A stretch of 36,893 bases of DNA from Deltaproteobacteria bacterium UBA6601 (GTDB lineage Bacteria > Myxococcota_A > UBA796 > UBA9615): the NCBI GenBank assembly GCA_002433485.1, contig DJIF01000142.1, forward strand, positions 1 through 36,893, read 5' to 3'. The notes under the pieces are model-generated. The model saw nothing but the letters and a program-made list of their open reading frames with translations, ran no database searches and was not told the DNA's origin. The translations under genes and the position numbers were made by a program. Numbering within the stretch: the stretch's first letter is position 1; the number at the start of each line of letters is the position of its first letter. Below, one piece after another: positions 8,433 to 18,124 of this stretch.

Positions 8433-9909
8433 GAGCGGGGCGGGGGAGCTGCGCAGCTGGGTGCTGGTGGTTGGCGCCCTGGGCCTGTTGCTGGCCGTAG
8501 TTGGGTCTTTATTCCTGCCGAGCATTCACAGCTCGGGCCCTGAGCTTGAAGCAAAGTCAGCTCTGTCCCGTGAGGCGTTGCGAACCCTGGGCTGTGCATG
8601 GTTGATGGCCTGGTGGTGGATTGGCTCACGTCTGCCCCTTGCGGTGCCGTCGCTGATTCCCCTGGCCTTGTTCCCCCTGCTGGGCATTCTCGACAGTAAG
8701 GCGGCAGCGCGCCCCTACGCTGATCGCATGGTGTTGCTCTTGCTGTGCGGTTTTTTGCTGGCCCTGGCAGTAGAGAAATGGAGTCTGCACCGTCGGGTCG
8801 CACTGGCTGTGCTGGTTCGCTTCGGTCGTAGTCCAGCGCTGCTGGTCGCCACGGTAATGGGGATCAGTGCGCTGTTGTCGATGTGGATCTCCAACACTGC
8901 AACGACCTTGATGATGCTACCCATTGTGATGGCTCTGGTGGCATCGGCGAGCGATGAGAACCCTGACGCTCAGGTCAATGGGCGTTTTGGTCAGCTGTTG
9001 ATGCTGGCACTTGCCTACTCTGCTTCCATAGGAGGGATGGCGACGCCGGTGGGAACTCCACCCAACCTGATCTTCGCTTCGGTCTATGCGGATCAGTTTC
9101 CCTCCGCCGCAGAGATTGACTTTGCTAGCTGGATGCAGATCGGGGTGCCGGTCAGCGCCTTGATGTTGGCGGTTTGTTGGCTGCTCTTGACTCGCCTGTT
9201 GCTGCCCTTGCCGTCGGATTATCGACTTGGTGATCGACAGGTTTTGAGGGCGCGACTCCGAGCGCTGGGCTCCATGAATTCAGCGGAACGCCGGGTGGCA
9301 GTGGGCTTCTTGTTGACCTGTCTTTTGTGGGTGTTTCGCACCAAGTTGGGCCTTCCTGCCGCGGTTCATGACTCCACCATTGCGGCGGCGATGGTGATTG
9401 TGTTCTTCCTGGCCCCATCAGGGGCTCCAGCGGGCAAAGCGCCGCGATTGTTGGAGTGGAGCGACTCTCGTCAGCTGCCCTGGGGCCTGCTGCTGCTCTT
9501 TGGTGGGGGCATTGCGCTATCCTCAGCCTTTAAGGCCAGTGGCCTTACCGCTTGGTTGGCGACACAGCTTGAATTCCTGACCGCGTTGCCAGCGGTGTTG
9601 ATGATCGCTGGGATCTGCCTGGTCGTGACCTTGCTTACCGAGCTCACCTCCAACACCGCTACAACCGCGCTGATTCTGCCGGTCCTTGCGGCGACTGCAG
9701 CCAGCACTGGTGTTGATCCCTTGCTGTTGATGGTGCCGGCTACCCTGGCTGCTTCCTGCGCCTTTATGTTGCCTGTAGCCACTGCTCCTAATGCCATTGT
9801 GGTCGGCTCAGGCGCGGTAGATACGGCCTCTATGGTGCGCTGTGGGCTGGTTCTGAACCTCAGCGGTGTTATTCCCATCACCTGGATGGTGCTGTTGTTA
9901 GTGGGTTGA
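8416..9909 (+). CDS. SLC13/DASS-family anion:sodium symporter
   Basis: This is a 497-residue integral membrane protein with about 11-12 hydrophobic segments. It carries both signature Ser-Asn-Thr motifs of the divalent anion sodium symporter family: ISNTATT (Ser159-Thr161) and TSNTATT (Ser412-Thr414). It also has the Gly/Pro-rich GGMATPVGTPPN segment after the first motif. The SNT motifs form the Na+ and substrate sites, so Na+-coupled uptake of a dicarboxylate, sulfate or similar anion across the inner membrane is expected; the substrate cannot be told. The ATG at 8416 lies inside the end of cutA, implying coupled translation. It is the last gene of the plus-strand run. Confidence 0.88.
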   Translation: MSPAPESGAGELRSWVLVVGALGLLLAVVGSLFLPSIHSSGPELEAKSALSREALRTLGCAWLMAWWWIGSRLPLAVPSLIPLALFPLLGILDSKAAARPYADRMVLLLLCGFLLALAVEKWSLHRRVALAVLVRFGRSPALLVATVMGISALLSMWISNTATTLMMLPIVMALVASASDENPDAQVNGRFGQLLMLALAYSASIGGMATPVGTPPNLIFASVYADQFPSAAEIDFASWMQIGVPVSALMLAVCWLLLTRLLLPLPSDYRLGDRQVLRARLRALGSMNSAERRVAVGFLLTCLLWVFRTKLGLPAAVHDSTIAAAMVIVFFLAPSGAPAGKAPRLLEWSDSRQLPWGLLLLFGGGIALSSAFKASGLTAWLATQLEFLTALPAVLMIAGICLVVTLLTELTSNTATTALILPVLAATAASTGVDPLLLMVPATLAASCAFMLPVATAPNAIVVGSGAVDTASMVRCGLVLNLSGVIPITWMVLLLVG

Positions 9910-10105
9910 ATTTCAGGTTGCTGCTCCGCCAACCGCCTGCTGATGGTCGCTGAGCTGCGCGGTCCTTAGGAGGGCATGGCTCTCGGGGCTCCCCTGGAGT
10001 GGGACCTTCAAGCTAGTGAAGACAGCCTCAGCATTGAGGGCAATAGGGCTCTGCTTGGTGCTGTGCGGTGCGTTCGATGTCGATTCCAGCTAATCTTGGG
10101 TCTGG
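9910..10105 (+). other. Intergenic region before the FHA regulator gene
   Basis: These 196 bp hold no supported gene. A perfect AGGAGG (9968-9973) stands two bases before an ATG at 9976 that opens a 71-codon frame. That frame overlaps the FHA gene out of phase and has no recognisable content. A stop at 10091-10093 in the FHA frame fixes the FHA gene start at the ATG at 10106. No convincing promoter was found. Confidence 0.4.
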
Positions 10106-11971
10106 ATGCGGCGGCTTCTGGCGATCAGCGGGTATCACTTTGGGATTTCGTACGAGATCCTTGGCACGGTTACCATCGGCAGAGCTTCTAACTGCACCAT
10201 CCAGCTTCTTGATGAGAAGGTCTCACGGACCCATTCGATTCTGCGTCAGCTGGACACCGACTTTCAGGTGGAGGACGCCGGTTCGTCGAACGGTACTGGC
10301 GTCAACGGTGAGCGAATCTCAGCTCCCAGGCCCTTGAAGCCCGGTGATGAGATCGGCATTGGCGTGAATCGTTTGCTCTATGACCCGGAGATGGAGATCC
10401 TGAGAGATACCTGCGGTTTGGGCGCCGCAATTCTGGCGACCCGCTCTGGTTATGGTGAATCCATTCCACCGGCCAGCTCTGATCCGGATCAGGCTCTGCC
10501 GGAGGGCGGAATCGAAGCCCTGCTTGCTCGCATGGCAGAGAAAGCTAGTGATCCCGACGAGAAGGGTCGTCCCGCGGCCTTGCTCGATGCTTTGGTCACG
10601 GCTCTGGGCGGCAGTGAGGGATGTCTGATTCGCAAACCCAACCACAGTGAGCTTCCTAGCTCTGTGGTCTGCCACCCGCCGGCTGCTCAGGTGACGCTGC
10701 CTCGTGAGTTGGTCGAGTCGGTATTGGCCGATGGGGCGACTGTGACCAGCGGCAGTTTTCTGCTGCGTTTCAGTGTTCCCGATGGCAAGCGGGCTTCAAT
10801 GCAGGTAGAGCCGGGCTCGTCGGTAGCGATTCCGATCCGTTTTGGCGCCACTACGATCGGCCTGGTCTATGTGGCGGTGCCGCGTCAGAATGCCCTCGCC
10901 GGTATTGAGGAGAAGGCCCTGGAGTCAGCTGTATCGCTGGCCTTTGGCCCCTTGCTGGATGGCGACCCATTGCTGCTTCGCAACGGGAGCATCCAGCCAG
11001 CCATTGATCCGCCTGTAGCTCGTAGTCCGGCCATGCAGCAGTCTATGGCGGCGCTGTCGCTCTATTGCGAGCGAGACGATCCCTTGTTGCTGTCCGGGGA
11101 GCCAGGTACCGGCAAGGCTTTTATTGGCCGAACCGTTCACCTCCGCAGCCCCCGTAGCAAAGGCCCCTTTGTCTCGGTGCATGCCAGCAGCTTGCCGGCT
11201 GGCGGTGAGGAGAGTCTGCTGTTTGGTCATGAACGTGGTGCTTTTAGCGGTGCTTCGGAACGACACATTGGCTTTCTGGAGCAGGCGACCGGGGGCACTC
11301 TGCTCATTGACGAGATAGTTCAGCTTAATCCAGCGCTGCAGGTGCGATTGCTTCGTGCCCTGCAGGAAGGTCGCTTACATCGTCTTGGAGCGACCCGATC
11401 GGTGCGCCTGGATCTGCGTTTCATCGCCGGCGCTGAGCGCGATCTTCGGGAAGCCAGCCGGGATGGCAGCTTTCACCCTGAGCTGTATCGGATGCTCAGT
11501 CGAGCGGAAGTTCAGTTGCCCGCGCTGCGCGATCGGCAAGCGGACATCGAGCCTCTCGCCAGGCGCTTTATGGCCCGCTTTTCGGCGCGCACTGGAGCGC
11601 GCATGGCGGGCTTTACGCCGGAGGCGATGGAGGTTCTTGAGGGACACGGTTGGGCGCGCAATGTTCGGGACTTGAAAGATCTGGTTGAGCGAGTGACGGT
11701 TCGGGCCGAGGGAAATCGGGTTGAGAAGGACGACGTGCTCCGCGAGTTTGCCGCTATCGCCGGCTATGCAGAGGCTCAGGATCGTGGTGATGCCACCGCC
11801 ATTGAGCAACTCGAGCGAGAACGGCTCTCGAGAGCCTTGCATCGAAGTCGCGGCAAGCGCGGGCAGGCCGCCTTGCTGTTGGGTACGACCCGACCGGTGA
11901 TCGATCGGCTCATCGTCCAATACGAGCTGGAGGCTGGTAGTGCGAGTACGACTGATCCGGGGCTGAGCTAG
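10106..11971 (+). CDS. FHA-domain protein with degenerate sigma54-activator AAA+ domain
   Basis: The 621-residue protein has an FHA domain (about 15-95; IGRASNCTIQ, VSRTHSIL, SSNGTGVNG), which binds phosphothreonine. A GAF-like region follows (about 140-300), then a sigma54-type AAA+ domain and a C-terminal Fis-like helix-turn-helix (last 45 residues). Walker A is GEPGTGKA (331-338) and Walker B LLIDE (Asp402, Glu403). The sigma54-contact loop reads GAFSGA (378-383) in place of GAFTGA. The stretch FHPELYRML (456-464) lacks both arginines at the PspF Arg162/Arg168 positions. The GNVREL-type sensor II reads ARNVRDL. It may therefore be a phospho-responsive DNA-binding regulator that no longer remodels sigma54 holoenzyme. 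The ATG is fixed by an upstream stop. Confidence 0.85.
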   Translation: MRRLLAISGYHFGISYEILGTVTIGRASNCTIQLLDEKVSRTHSILRQLDTDFQVEDAGSSNGTGVNGERISAPRPLKPGDEIGIGVNRLLYDPEMEILRDTCGLGAAILATRSGYGESIPPASSDPDQALPEGGIEALLARMAEKASDPDEKGRPAALLDALVTALGGSEGCLIRKPNHSELPSSVVCHPPAAQVTLPRELVESVLADGATVTSGSFLLRFSVPDGKRASMQVEPGSSVAIPIRFGATTIGLVYVAVPRQNALAGIEEKALESAVSLAFGPLLDGDPLLLRNGSIQPAIDPPVARSPAMQQSMAALSLYCERDDPLLLSGEPGTGKAFIGRTVHLRSPRSKGPFVSVHASSLPAGGEESLLFGHERGAFSGASERHIGFLEQATGGTLLIDEIVQLNPALQVRLLRALQEGRLHRLGATRSVRLDLRFIAGAERDLREASRDGSFHPELYRMLSRAEVQLPALRDRQADIEPLARRFMARFSARTGARMAGFTPEAMEVLEGHGWARNVRDLKDLVERVTVRAEGNRVEKDDVLREFAAIAGYAEAQDRGDATAIEQLERERLSRALHRSRGKRGQAALLLGTTRPVIDRLIVQYELEAGSASTTDPGLS

Positions 11972-11981
11972 AGTCACACGC

Positions 11982-11998
11982 GCTGCTCTCAGAGCAGC
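11982..11998. terminator. Palindromic hairpin, candidate bidirectional terminator
   Basis: The sequence GCTGCTCT-C-AGAGCAGC is a perfect palindrome around one base, giving a stem of about seven pairs with a minimal loop. It is followed by TTT on the plus strand. It lies in the 37-bp gap between the stop codons of the convergent FHA gene and poly-Asp lipoprotein gene, where a shared terminator is expected. Confidence 0.55.
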
Positions 11999-12008
11999 TT
12001 TCATCACT

Positions 12009-13172
<1,164 letters not shown>

Positions 13173-13178
13173 AGGGGA

Positions 13179-13493
13179 TCAGCTTAGAGTCTCTACCCGC
13201 TCCTTGCGAGAGACAATGTCGGTGATTCGAATACCAAGCCGCCCCTCGATGTCTACGACCTCGCCCCGAGCCAGAACGCTCTCATTGACAACGATGTCGA
13301 GGGGCTCATCTGCACCTTGATCCAGTTCAAGGACTGAGTTCTTATCCAGTCGTAGCAGCTCCCGGATCAGAATCCTCGTCTGACCCAATCGAACCGAGAC
13401 CTCCAGGGGAAGGTCGAGGATCATATCTAGGTTCTGGGGCTCGTCGAGGCCAGCTTCGCCTTCAGTCGGAGAAAGAGAGATGGGCTTTCGCAT
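13179..13493 (-). CDS. fliN: Flagellar C-ring protein FliN
   Basis: The 104-residue product is essentially one SpoA (surface presentation of antigens) domain. Key stretches are LDMILDLPLEVSVRLGQT, IRELLRLDKNSVLELDQ, EPLDIVVNESVLARGEVV and a final LGIRITDIVS. FliN forms the base of the cytoplasmic switch complex with FliM and FliG and docks the FliH export complex. The length fits the short FliN type. It starts 6 bp after the fliM stop and is followed after 6 bp by the poly-Asp lipoprotein gene, where fliO/fliP usually sit in this gene order. Confidence 0.95.
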   Translation of the reverse strand: MRKPISLSPTEGEAGLDEPQNLDMILDLPLEVSVRLGQTRILIRELLRLDKNSVLELDQGADEPLDIVVNESVLARGEVVDIEGRLGIRITDIVSRKERVETLS

Positions 13494-13499
13494 GGTGGG

Positions 13500-14504
13500 T
13501 CAGTTCCTTCCCAGCACTTCAGCAATGCGCAGTGCCTTGTTTCCGTTGCGGCTTCCTGGAACGCCGACGAGCTTGGCGACGCCCTGGACATGGCCTACAG
13601 CTCTTCGTTTGCCCTCAAGGAAGAGAATATCGCCGGCGGATAGCGCCAGCAGGTCCCGTACCGAGATCCGTTTGCCGCCCAGCTGTACCTCGACGCTGAC
13701 CTCAAACTCCGGGACCAGATCGGCCATAGGCCCATAGCCCATGCCCTCGCGATTGCGACGTAGCTCGGCGCTGGACGGGTCGGCCATGACATCGACGGCT
13801 CCTCGCGGCAGCACCAGTCCCAGCATGCCGATCATTCGCTTGCCAAGGCTGGCTTCGAGCAGGGCGACTACGACCGGCGCAGACTCGGTGTATGAGCGAG
13901 CCACCACTCCAGTGGTGTCCGCCGAGGTAATGCTGATGTTGAGGGGCTCGGCCGGGTTCCAGACGTTGCCGAGGTCATCGAGGAACGATGCGATCAGTCG
14001 CTGCAGGACCCGCATGTCAAGCTCCGTGACCGCGCGCCGGCCGCGCTTGCCACCGCCAGGATCGGGGTTTTGAGCGCCGCCCATGAGAGCTTCGACCAGG
14101 CGGTCTACCAGCTCTGGTTCAATAGCGATGAGGCCGGCCCCCGGTAGCCCTGCAGCTTGAAAGCCGAGCATTGCAAGTTCTCTGGAGTCCACCTCAAAGG
14201 CCTCTTTGAACTCGCTGAAGCGGGTTACCTTGAGAAAGGTCACGGCGGCGGTAGCGGTGACCTCAAGTACATCGGAGAGCCGGGTCTCAAGCGCTCGCGC
14301 CGATCGGTCGAAGACGTAGCTCAGCCGCTCTTCCAAGCGGGCTCCAACAACGCGTCCTTCACCGAAGCGATGTCGGGGCAGGCCCTCGCCGTCATCGAGG
14401 ACGTTGGATGCCGCGCCATCCTCTGCATCTTCAGGGAGAACATCGGAGTCAACCGCGTCCCGCAGCGCTTCCAACTCGTTGGTGCTGAGAATTCCGTCGC
14501 TCAT
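13500..14504 (-). CDS. fliM: Flagellar motor switch protein FliM
   Basis: The 334-residue product has an N-terminal ILSTNELEALRDAV segment matching the CheY-P binding motif of FliM (LSxxEIDAL type). This is followed by an acidic linker, the middle CheC-like domain that contacts FliG (about 60-240), and a C-terminal SpoA domain (EFEVSVEVQLGGKRISVRDLL, VAKLVGVPGSRNGNKALRI). It sits in the C-ring, transmitting chemotaxis input to rotor direction. The CheY-binding peptide implies chemotaxis genes elsewhere in the genome. fliL ends 3 bp upstream and fliN follows 6 bp downstream. Confidence 0.95.
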   Translation of the reverse strand: MSDGILSTNELEALRDAVDSDVLPEDAEDGAASNVLDDGEGLPRHRFGEGRVVGARLEERLSYVFDRSARALETRLSDVLEVTATAAVTFLKVTRFSEFKEAFEVDSRELAMLGFQAAGLPGAGLIAIEPELVDRLVEALMGGAQNPDPGGGKRGRRAVTELDMRVLQRLIASFLDDLGNVWNPAEPLNISITSADTTGVVARSYTESAPVVVALLEASLGKRMIGMLGLVLPRGAVDVMADPSSAELRRNREGMGYGPMADLVPEFEVSVEVQLGGKRISVRDLLALSAGDILFLEGKRRAVGHVQGVAKLVGVPGSRNGNKALRIAEVLGRN

Positions 14505-14507
14505 AGG

Positions 14508-15053
14508 CTATTGCACAACAAACTCAGTGATGTAGACGCGGGCGATCTGTCCGCTGGGAAGCATTCGGTTGAAGCGCACCATTAACTCCTCGCGAAGCTG
14601 AGCTTTGCCTTCGATGCCAAGTAGGTCTTCGTAGGTCTGGTTGCCCAGCAGCGAGATGACTGCATCTTTGAATAAGGCGTCGCGTGCGGTGATCTCTTTT
14701 ACCGTTGCTGCGTCTTCCACCTCAACCTCGATGCGGCAGTTGACGTAGCGCACGTTGCCCGGATCAAGGAGGTTGACGACGAAGTTGCCAAGGGGATGAA
14801 TGGTGCCCACATGACGGGCTCCTGCTTCCATTTCTGGGAGCGCCTTTTCGACGCCGGCCGCTCGCTTGGCGACCACTTCTTTTACGTCTCCTACTTCCTG
14901 GGTCAGGGCCTTGGTGGACATGAAGGCGTAGCCACCTGCTCCGGCGGCGACCAACAAGGTCACCATCAGTAGCATCAGTAGCAGCTTGACCTTGCCCTGG
15001 AGAGCCTCAACCTGGCCGTCGAGATCCTCGCCCTGCATCAAGTCTTCGCTCAC
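14508..15053 (-). CDS. fliL: Flagellar stator-associated protein FliL
   Basis: The 181-residue product has one N-terminal membrane segment (LLLMLLMVTLLVAAGAGGYAF, about 24-45). A periplasmic domain contains the FliL core: HPLGNFVVNLLDPGNVRYVNCRI-like strands, then RDALFKDAVISLLGNQTYEDL and the C-terminal ARVYITEFVVQ. FliL rings surround the MotAB stator and help its engagement. It lies between motB (2 bp gap) and fliM (3 bp gap), the usual order in the fla operons of several phyla. Confidence 0.93.
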   Translation of the reverse strand: MSEDLMQGEDLDGQVEALQGKVKLLLMLLMVTLLVAAGAGGYAFMSTKALTQEVGDVKEVVAKRAAGVEKALPEMEAGARHVGTIHPLGNFVVNLLDPGNVRYVNCRIEVEVEDAATVKEITARDALFKDAVISLLGNQTYEDLLGIEGKAQLREELMVRFNRMLPSGQIARVYITEFVVQ

Positions 15054-15055
15054 GT

Positions 15056-15841
15056 TTACTCCCTTCCCGTATCGGGTCCCGGTTGGACCTCTTCGATGAC
15101 GGTGCTCTCACCGTAAAAGTACTTATCGGTCGCTGAAGTGGTTGTCAGCAGGATTTCTACACGACGATTTCCAGCACGGCCCCCCGGTGATTCGTTTGAG
15201 TACTTTGGCAGGAACTCGCCGTGGGTGCCTGCTTTGAGTCGTTTGCCTTCGATTTCGCCGCTGTCCTGAACATACAAAAGCATTGCCAAAGCCCGCGCAG
15301 CACCTACCTCCCAGTTGCTTTCGTAACTGCCTCCTGGTTCGGAGTTGTCGGTATGGCCGGTGAATTCGATGTTGGCCTGACTCTCCGCGAGCACCGCGCT
15401 CAGATCGTCGAGAAAGGGAAAGGCGGTGGGCAGTATCTCAACCCCTCCGGGAGGGAACAGCAGGGAGTCATCGATGGAGATGAACACTTTGTTGTCTTTA
15501 TGGCCAATTTGGATGAAGTCGTTGGAAACTTTGGTCTTTTGCTTTTCCTTGAAGGTCTCAAGGTTTGTCATCAACTTCATCTCGCCCTGCGCAACCTTAG
15601 GAGTTTTGGCGATTTCCTTGCGCCCTTCGCGGGGCTGGCCTCCGCCATCTAGGACCCCGAGGGCGCCACGCAGTGAGCCGAGGGCTAACTTGATACGCTG
15701 GTTGTCGAGGGTAGACATCGATAGCAGTAGTACGAAGAAGGTCAGCAGCAGGGTCATCAGGTCGGCAAAGGTGACCATCCATGCAGGAGCACCAGCTTCC
15801 TCTTCGGCCTCACCGCTCTTCTTCTGCCCCCTGAGCGACAT
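15056..15841 (-). CDS. motB: Flagellar stator protein MotB
   Basis: The 261-residue product has an N-terminal transmembrane helix with the essential proton/ion-carrying Asp in VTFADLMTLLLTFFVLLLSM. A linker/plug region follows, then a C-terminal OmpA-like peptidoglycan-binding domain (NIEFTGHTDN, SNWEVGAARALAMLLYV, GNRRVEILL). It pairs with MotA to form the stator that anchors to the wall and drives rotation. The motA stop lies 3 bp upstream of its start and fliL follows within 2 bp. Ion type (H+ or Na+) cannot be decided from the sequence. Confidence 0.95.
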   Translation of the reverse strand: MSLRGQKKSGEAEEEAGAPAWMVTFADLMTLLLTFFVLLLSMSTLDNQRIKLALGSLRGALGVLDGGGQPREGRKEIAKTPKVAQGEMKLMTNLETFKEKQKTKVSNDFIQIGHKDNKVFISIDDSLLFPPGGVEILPTAFPFLDDLSAVLAESQANIEFTGHTDNSEPGGSYESNWEVGAARALAMLLYVQDSGEIEGKRLKAGTHGEFLPKYSNESPGGRAGNRRVEILLTTTSATDKYFYGESTVIEEVQPGPDTGRE

Positions 15842-15844
15842 GGA

Positions 15845-16618
15845 TCAGGCAGCCTCGTCCACTTCTCGTTGGGAGGGAGAGACGAAGGAGTTGAGCTTCT
15901 GGCGCAGGATCCTCGGGTTATCGCCTGCGTGAATGGATAGCAGCCCCTCTAGGATCAGGGTCTTGTTCTGAACCTCAAAGCTGGAGATGGTCTGTAGTTT
16001 GGTGGCGATCGGCAGGAACACGGCGTTGGCCAGTAGCGCTCCGTAAAAGGTCGTCACCAGAGCGATGGCCATGGCCGGGCCGATGCTGGCGGGGTCCTCC
16101 ATGCTGCCGAGCATCTGGATGAGTCCGATGATCGTACCGATCATTCCAAAAGCCGGCGCAAAGGTGCCCATGCTCTTCATCAATTCAGCGCCTACTTTGT
16201 GGCGTTCCTGCAGGTACTCAAGTTCGGTGGTCAGGATGGTCTCTATGGTGTCGGCTTCCTGACCGTCAATGACCAACTGCAGCCCTGCCTTGTAGAAGGG
16301 GTCGTCTACCGCATCGGTTGAGGCCTGCAGCGACAGCAGGCCTTCTTTTCTCGCGGTGCTCGCCATGCCTGCGAGGTTGGAGATCATCTGACCAGCGTCC
16401 ATACCGGCATTAAAGAATGCAGTTCGGATCACTCCCATGACCCCCAGCAGGGTACGTAGTGGGAAGCAGATCAAAGTTGCGCCGAAGGTCCCGCCAAATA
16501 CGATGAGTAGAGATTTAGGCTCGATGAAGGTGCTGGCACCTTCTCCTGAGATGATCGCCCAGCCCACCAGACCGAAGGCTGAAATGATGCCGATTAGAGT
16601 GGCTACGTCCATGCTCAA
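15845..16618 (-). CDS. motA: Flagellar stator protein MotA
   Basis: The 257-residue product has four membrane helices: about 4-24, 32-52, 150-170 and 180-205. Conserved MotA/PomA features are FGGTFGATLICFPL, the cytoplasmic loop with LEYLQERHKVGAELMKSMG, and the Pro/Gly-rich GMIGTIIGLIQML followed by ALVTTFYGALLANAVFLPIA. It forms the pentameric ion channel with MotB. The start ATG is at 16618. A 228-bp gap from flgE suggests a separate promoter or RNA processing for motA-motB-fliL-fliM-fliN. Confidence 0.95.
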   Translation of the reverse strand: MSMDVATLIGIISAFGLVGWAIISGEGASTFIEPKSLLIVFGGTFGATLICFPLRTLLGVMGVIRTAFFNAGMDAGQMISNLAGMASTARKEGLLSLQASTDAVDDPFYKAGLQLVIDGQEADTIETILTTELEYLQERHKVGAELMKSMGTFAPAFGMIGTIIGLIQMLGSMEDPASIGPAMAIALVTTFYGALLANAVFLPIATKLQTISSFEVQNKTLILEGLLSIHAGDNPRILRQKLNSFVSPSQREVDEAA

Positions 16619-16846
16619 CCTCTGCTTACGCCCTCAACCAGTCCAACTTCGCACCAAAACTGAACACAGACTACACGGAATGCGGGCGGAAATGGCCCTC
16701 TTGGGGCCCAACTAGGGGCCTGGTGGGGTCTGGACCAAGGTGGAGAAGGCCGAGCCGCCAGCGGGCGACCCGACCTCTCTCCGCGGAGCTGGCTACTGAG
16801 TTGCTCATTCAGGAGCGATCAGTTGAGGCCAGCGAATCTGTTGGGA
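16619..16846 (-). other. flgE-motA intergenic region with a GC-rich hairpin
   Basis: These 228 bp hold no supported gene. Positions 16694-16720 can fold: outer arms GGCCC and GGGCC, with an inner TTGGG-G-CCCAA palindrome at 16701-16711, which could be a terminator or attenuator after flgE. A further palindrome CTCCGCGGAG lies near 16776-16785. I saw no sigma54 or sigma28 type promoter before motA. Confidence 0.4.
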
Positions 16847-18124
16847 TCAGACGATCTGCATCAACTCTCTGAGCATCTCGTCGGCTCCCGAAACTACTCG
16901 AGCACTTGCCTGGTAGCCCTTCTGGCCCTTGATCATCTTTACGAACTGGCCTTCGATGTCGACGTTGGACATTTCCAGCGAGTAGGAGTGGACCACGCCG
17001 CGTCCGCCGCTGCCCGCGACTCCCACAGCAGGCTCACCCGATGCCGTGGTGCTCTGATAAGCGTTGTGACCGACTCGCTCGAGGAAGCTCTGGCCCTGAA
17101 AAGTAGCCAGCGCGACCTGTCCCAGAGTTCGACTCTCGCCATTGGAGTAAATGCCTCGAACGAGGCCATCGGTGCCGATGTCAAAGTCAACGAGACTGCC
17201 TGAGCCATTGCCGTTTGGATTGACATCGGAGATGTCGGAAGGAGCCGCAAATTGGGTCAATGATCCGGTATCCCCAGCAGCGATCCCGATGTCAAAACCG
17301 ATGGTCTGTGCCGTGGATCCGGCGAAGGTCACTGCGGTCCCAGCGGTGGTTGAGGTGGTGGTGTCCAGGGCCCCCGAGCTCAGGAAGTTCAGCGTCGAGG
17401 ACGAGATCTCCTGGGGAACACCTGCGGTACCTCCGGCCTCACCGGCGTCGATGAAGACGCGCTTGGTCCATGCATTTACGCCGGTCTTATAGAAGGCCAC
17501 GGTGGCATCATGGGCACCGCCTAGACTGTCGTAGACCACCGTTGAGGAAGTGAAGGTCGCTTCGTTGGCGATGGTGGTGAAGTCAGGCGGTGCGGCGGTT
17601 ACGGTTGCTGCGATGGCAGCGTCTGCGTCAAGGTTGGCCGAGAGCGCTACCGAGGTTGTGGCCTGTCCTGGGATCGTTTCGGTAGGAACATTGATGTCCC
17701 CGACCGTGGTGTTCAGAGCGCCGGTATCGTCGATGCCGAAGCCTTGCAGCTTGTGTCCCACAAGGTTGACCAGGTTGCCGTTGACGTCGAGCTCGAAGTT
17801 GCCAGCTCGAGTGTAGAGGTTGGTTCCCTCTGCGTCGGCGACCACAAAGAAGCCGTTGCCGTCGATGGCCAGGTCAGAGTTTCTTGAACTGACCTCCAGC
17901 GCGCCTTGACCGAAGCCTTGACTGACTCTGCCGGTGAAGGCGCCCATGCCGAGCTGGCCGCGATTGTTGCCAAGGCTCTGATGAATCAGATCCTGGAACT
18001 GTGCTGCAGAGCCTTTGTAGCCGTGCGTGTTGAGATTGGCGAGATTGTCACCGACAACCGACAGCTGCATGCCGTTGACATTGATCCCGGTAATTCCCGT
18101 GTTCAGTGTGCTGAAGAGACCCAT
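16847..18124 (-). CDS. flgE: Flagellar hook protein FlgE
   Basis: The 425-residue product has the N-terminal basal-body-rod motif (STLNTGITGINVNGMQLSVV, then GDNLANLNTHGYKGS). The central FlgE region includes the LYTRAGNFELDVNGNLVN block, and the C-terminal flagellar basal-body domain reads VDIEGQFVKMIKGQKGYQASARV. It polymerises into the hook that joins rod and filament, and is capped by FlgD during assembly. The length is near the usual size. A strong AGGAGG lies about 6 bp before the ATG, preceded by a structured 183-nt leader downstream of flgD. Confidence 0.95.
   Translation of the reverse strand: MGLFSTLNTGITGINVNGMQLSVVGDNLANLNTHGYKGSAAQFQDLIHQSLGNNRGQLGMGAFTGRVSQGFGQGALEVSSRNSDLAIDGNGFFVVADAEGTNLYTRAGNFELDVNGNLVNLVGHKLQGFGIDDTGALNTTVGDINVPTETIPGQATTSVALSANLDADAAIAATVTAAPPDFTTIANEATFTSSTVVYDSLGGAHDATVAFYKTGVNAWTKRVFIDAGEAGGTAGVPQEISSSTLNFLSSGALDTTTSTTAGTAVTFAGSTAQTIGFDIGIAAGDTGSLTQFAAPSDISDVNPNGNGSGSLVDFDIGTDGLVRGIYSNGESRTLGQVALATFQGQSFLERVGHNAYQSTTASGEPAVGVAGSGGRGVVHSYSLEMSNVDIEGQFVKMIKGQKGYQASARVVSGADEMLRELMQIV

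Noticed and set aside
9976..10191. Small plus-strand frame with AGGAGG just upstream
   Set aside because: The spacing of two bases is too short, the frame overlaps the FHA domain coding sequence, and the peptide has no recognisable feature.
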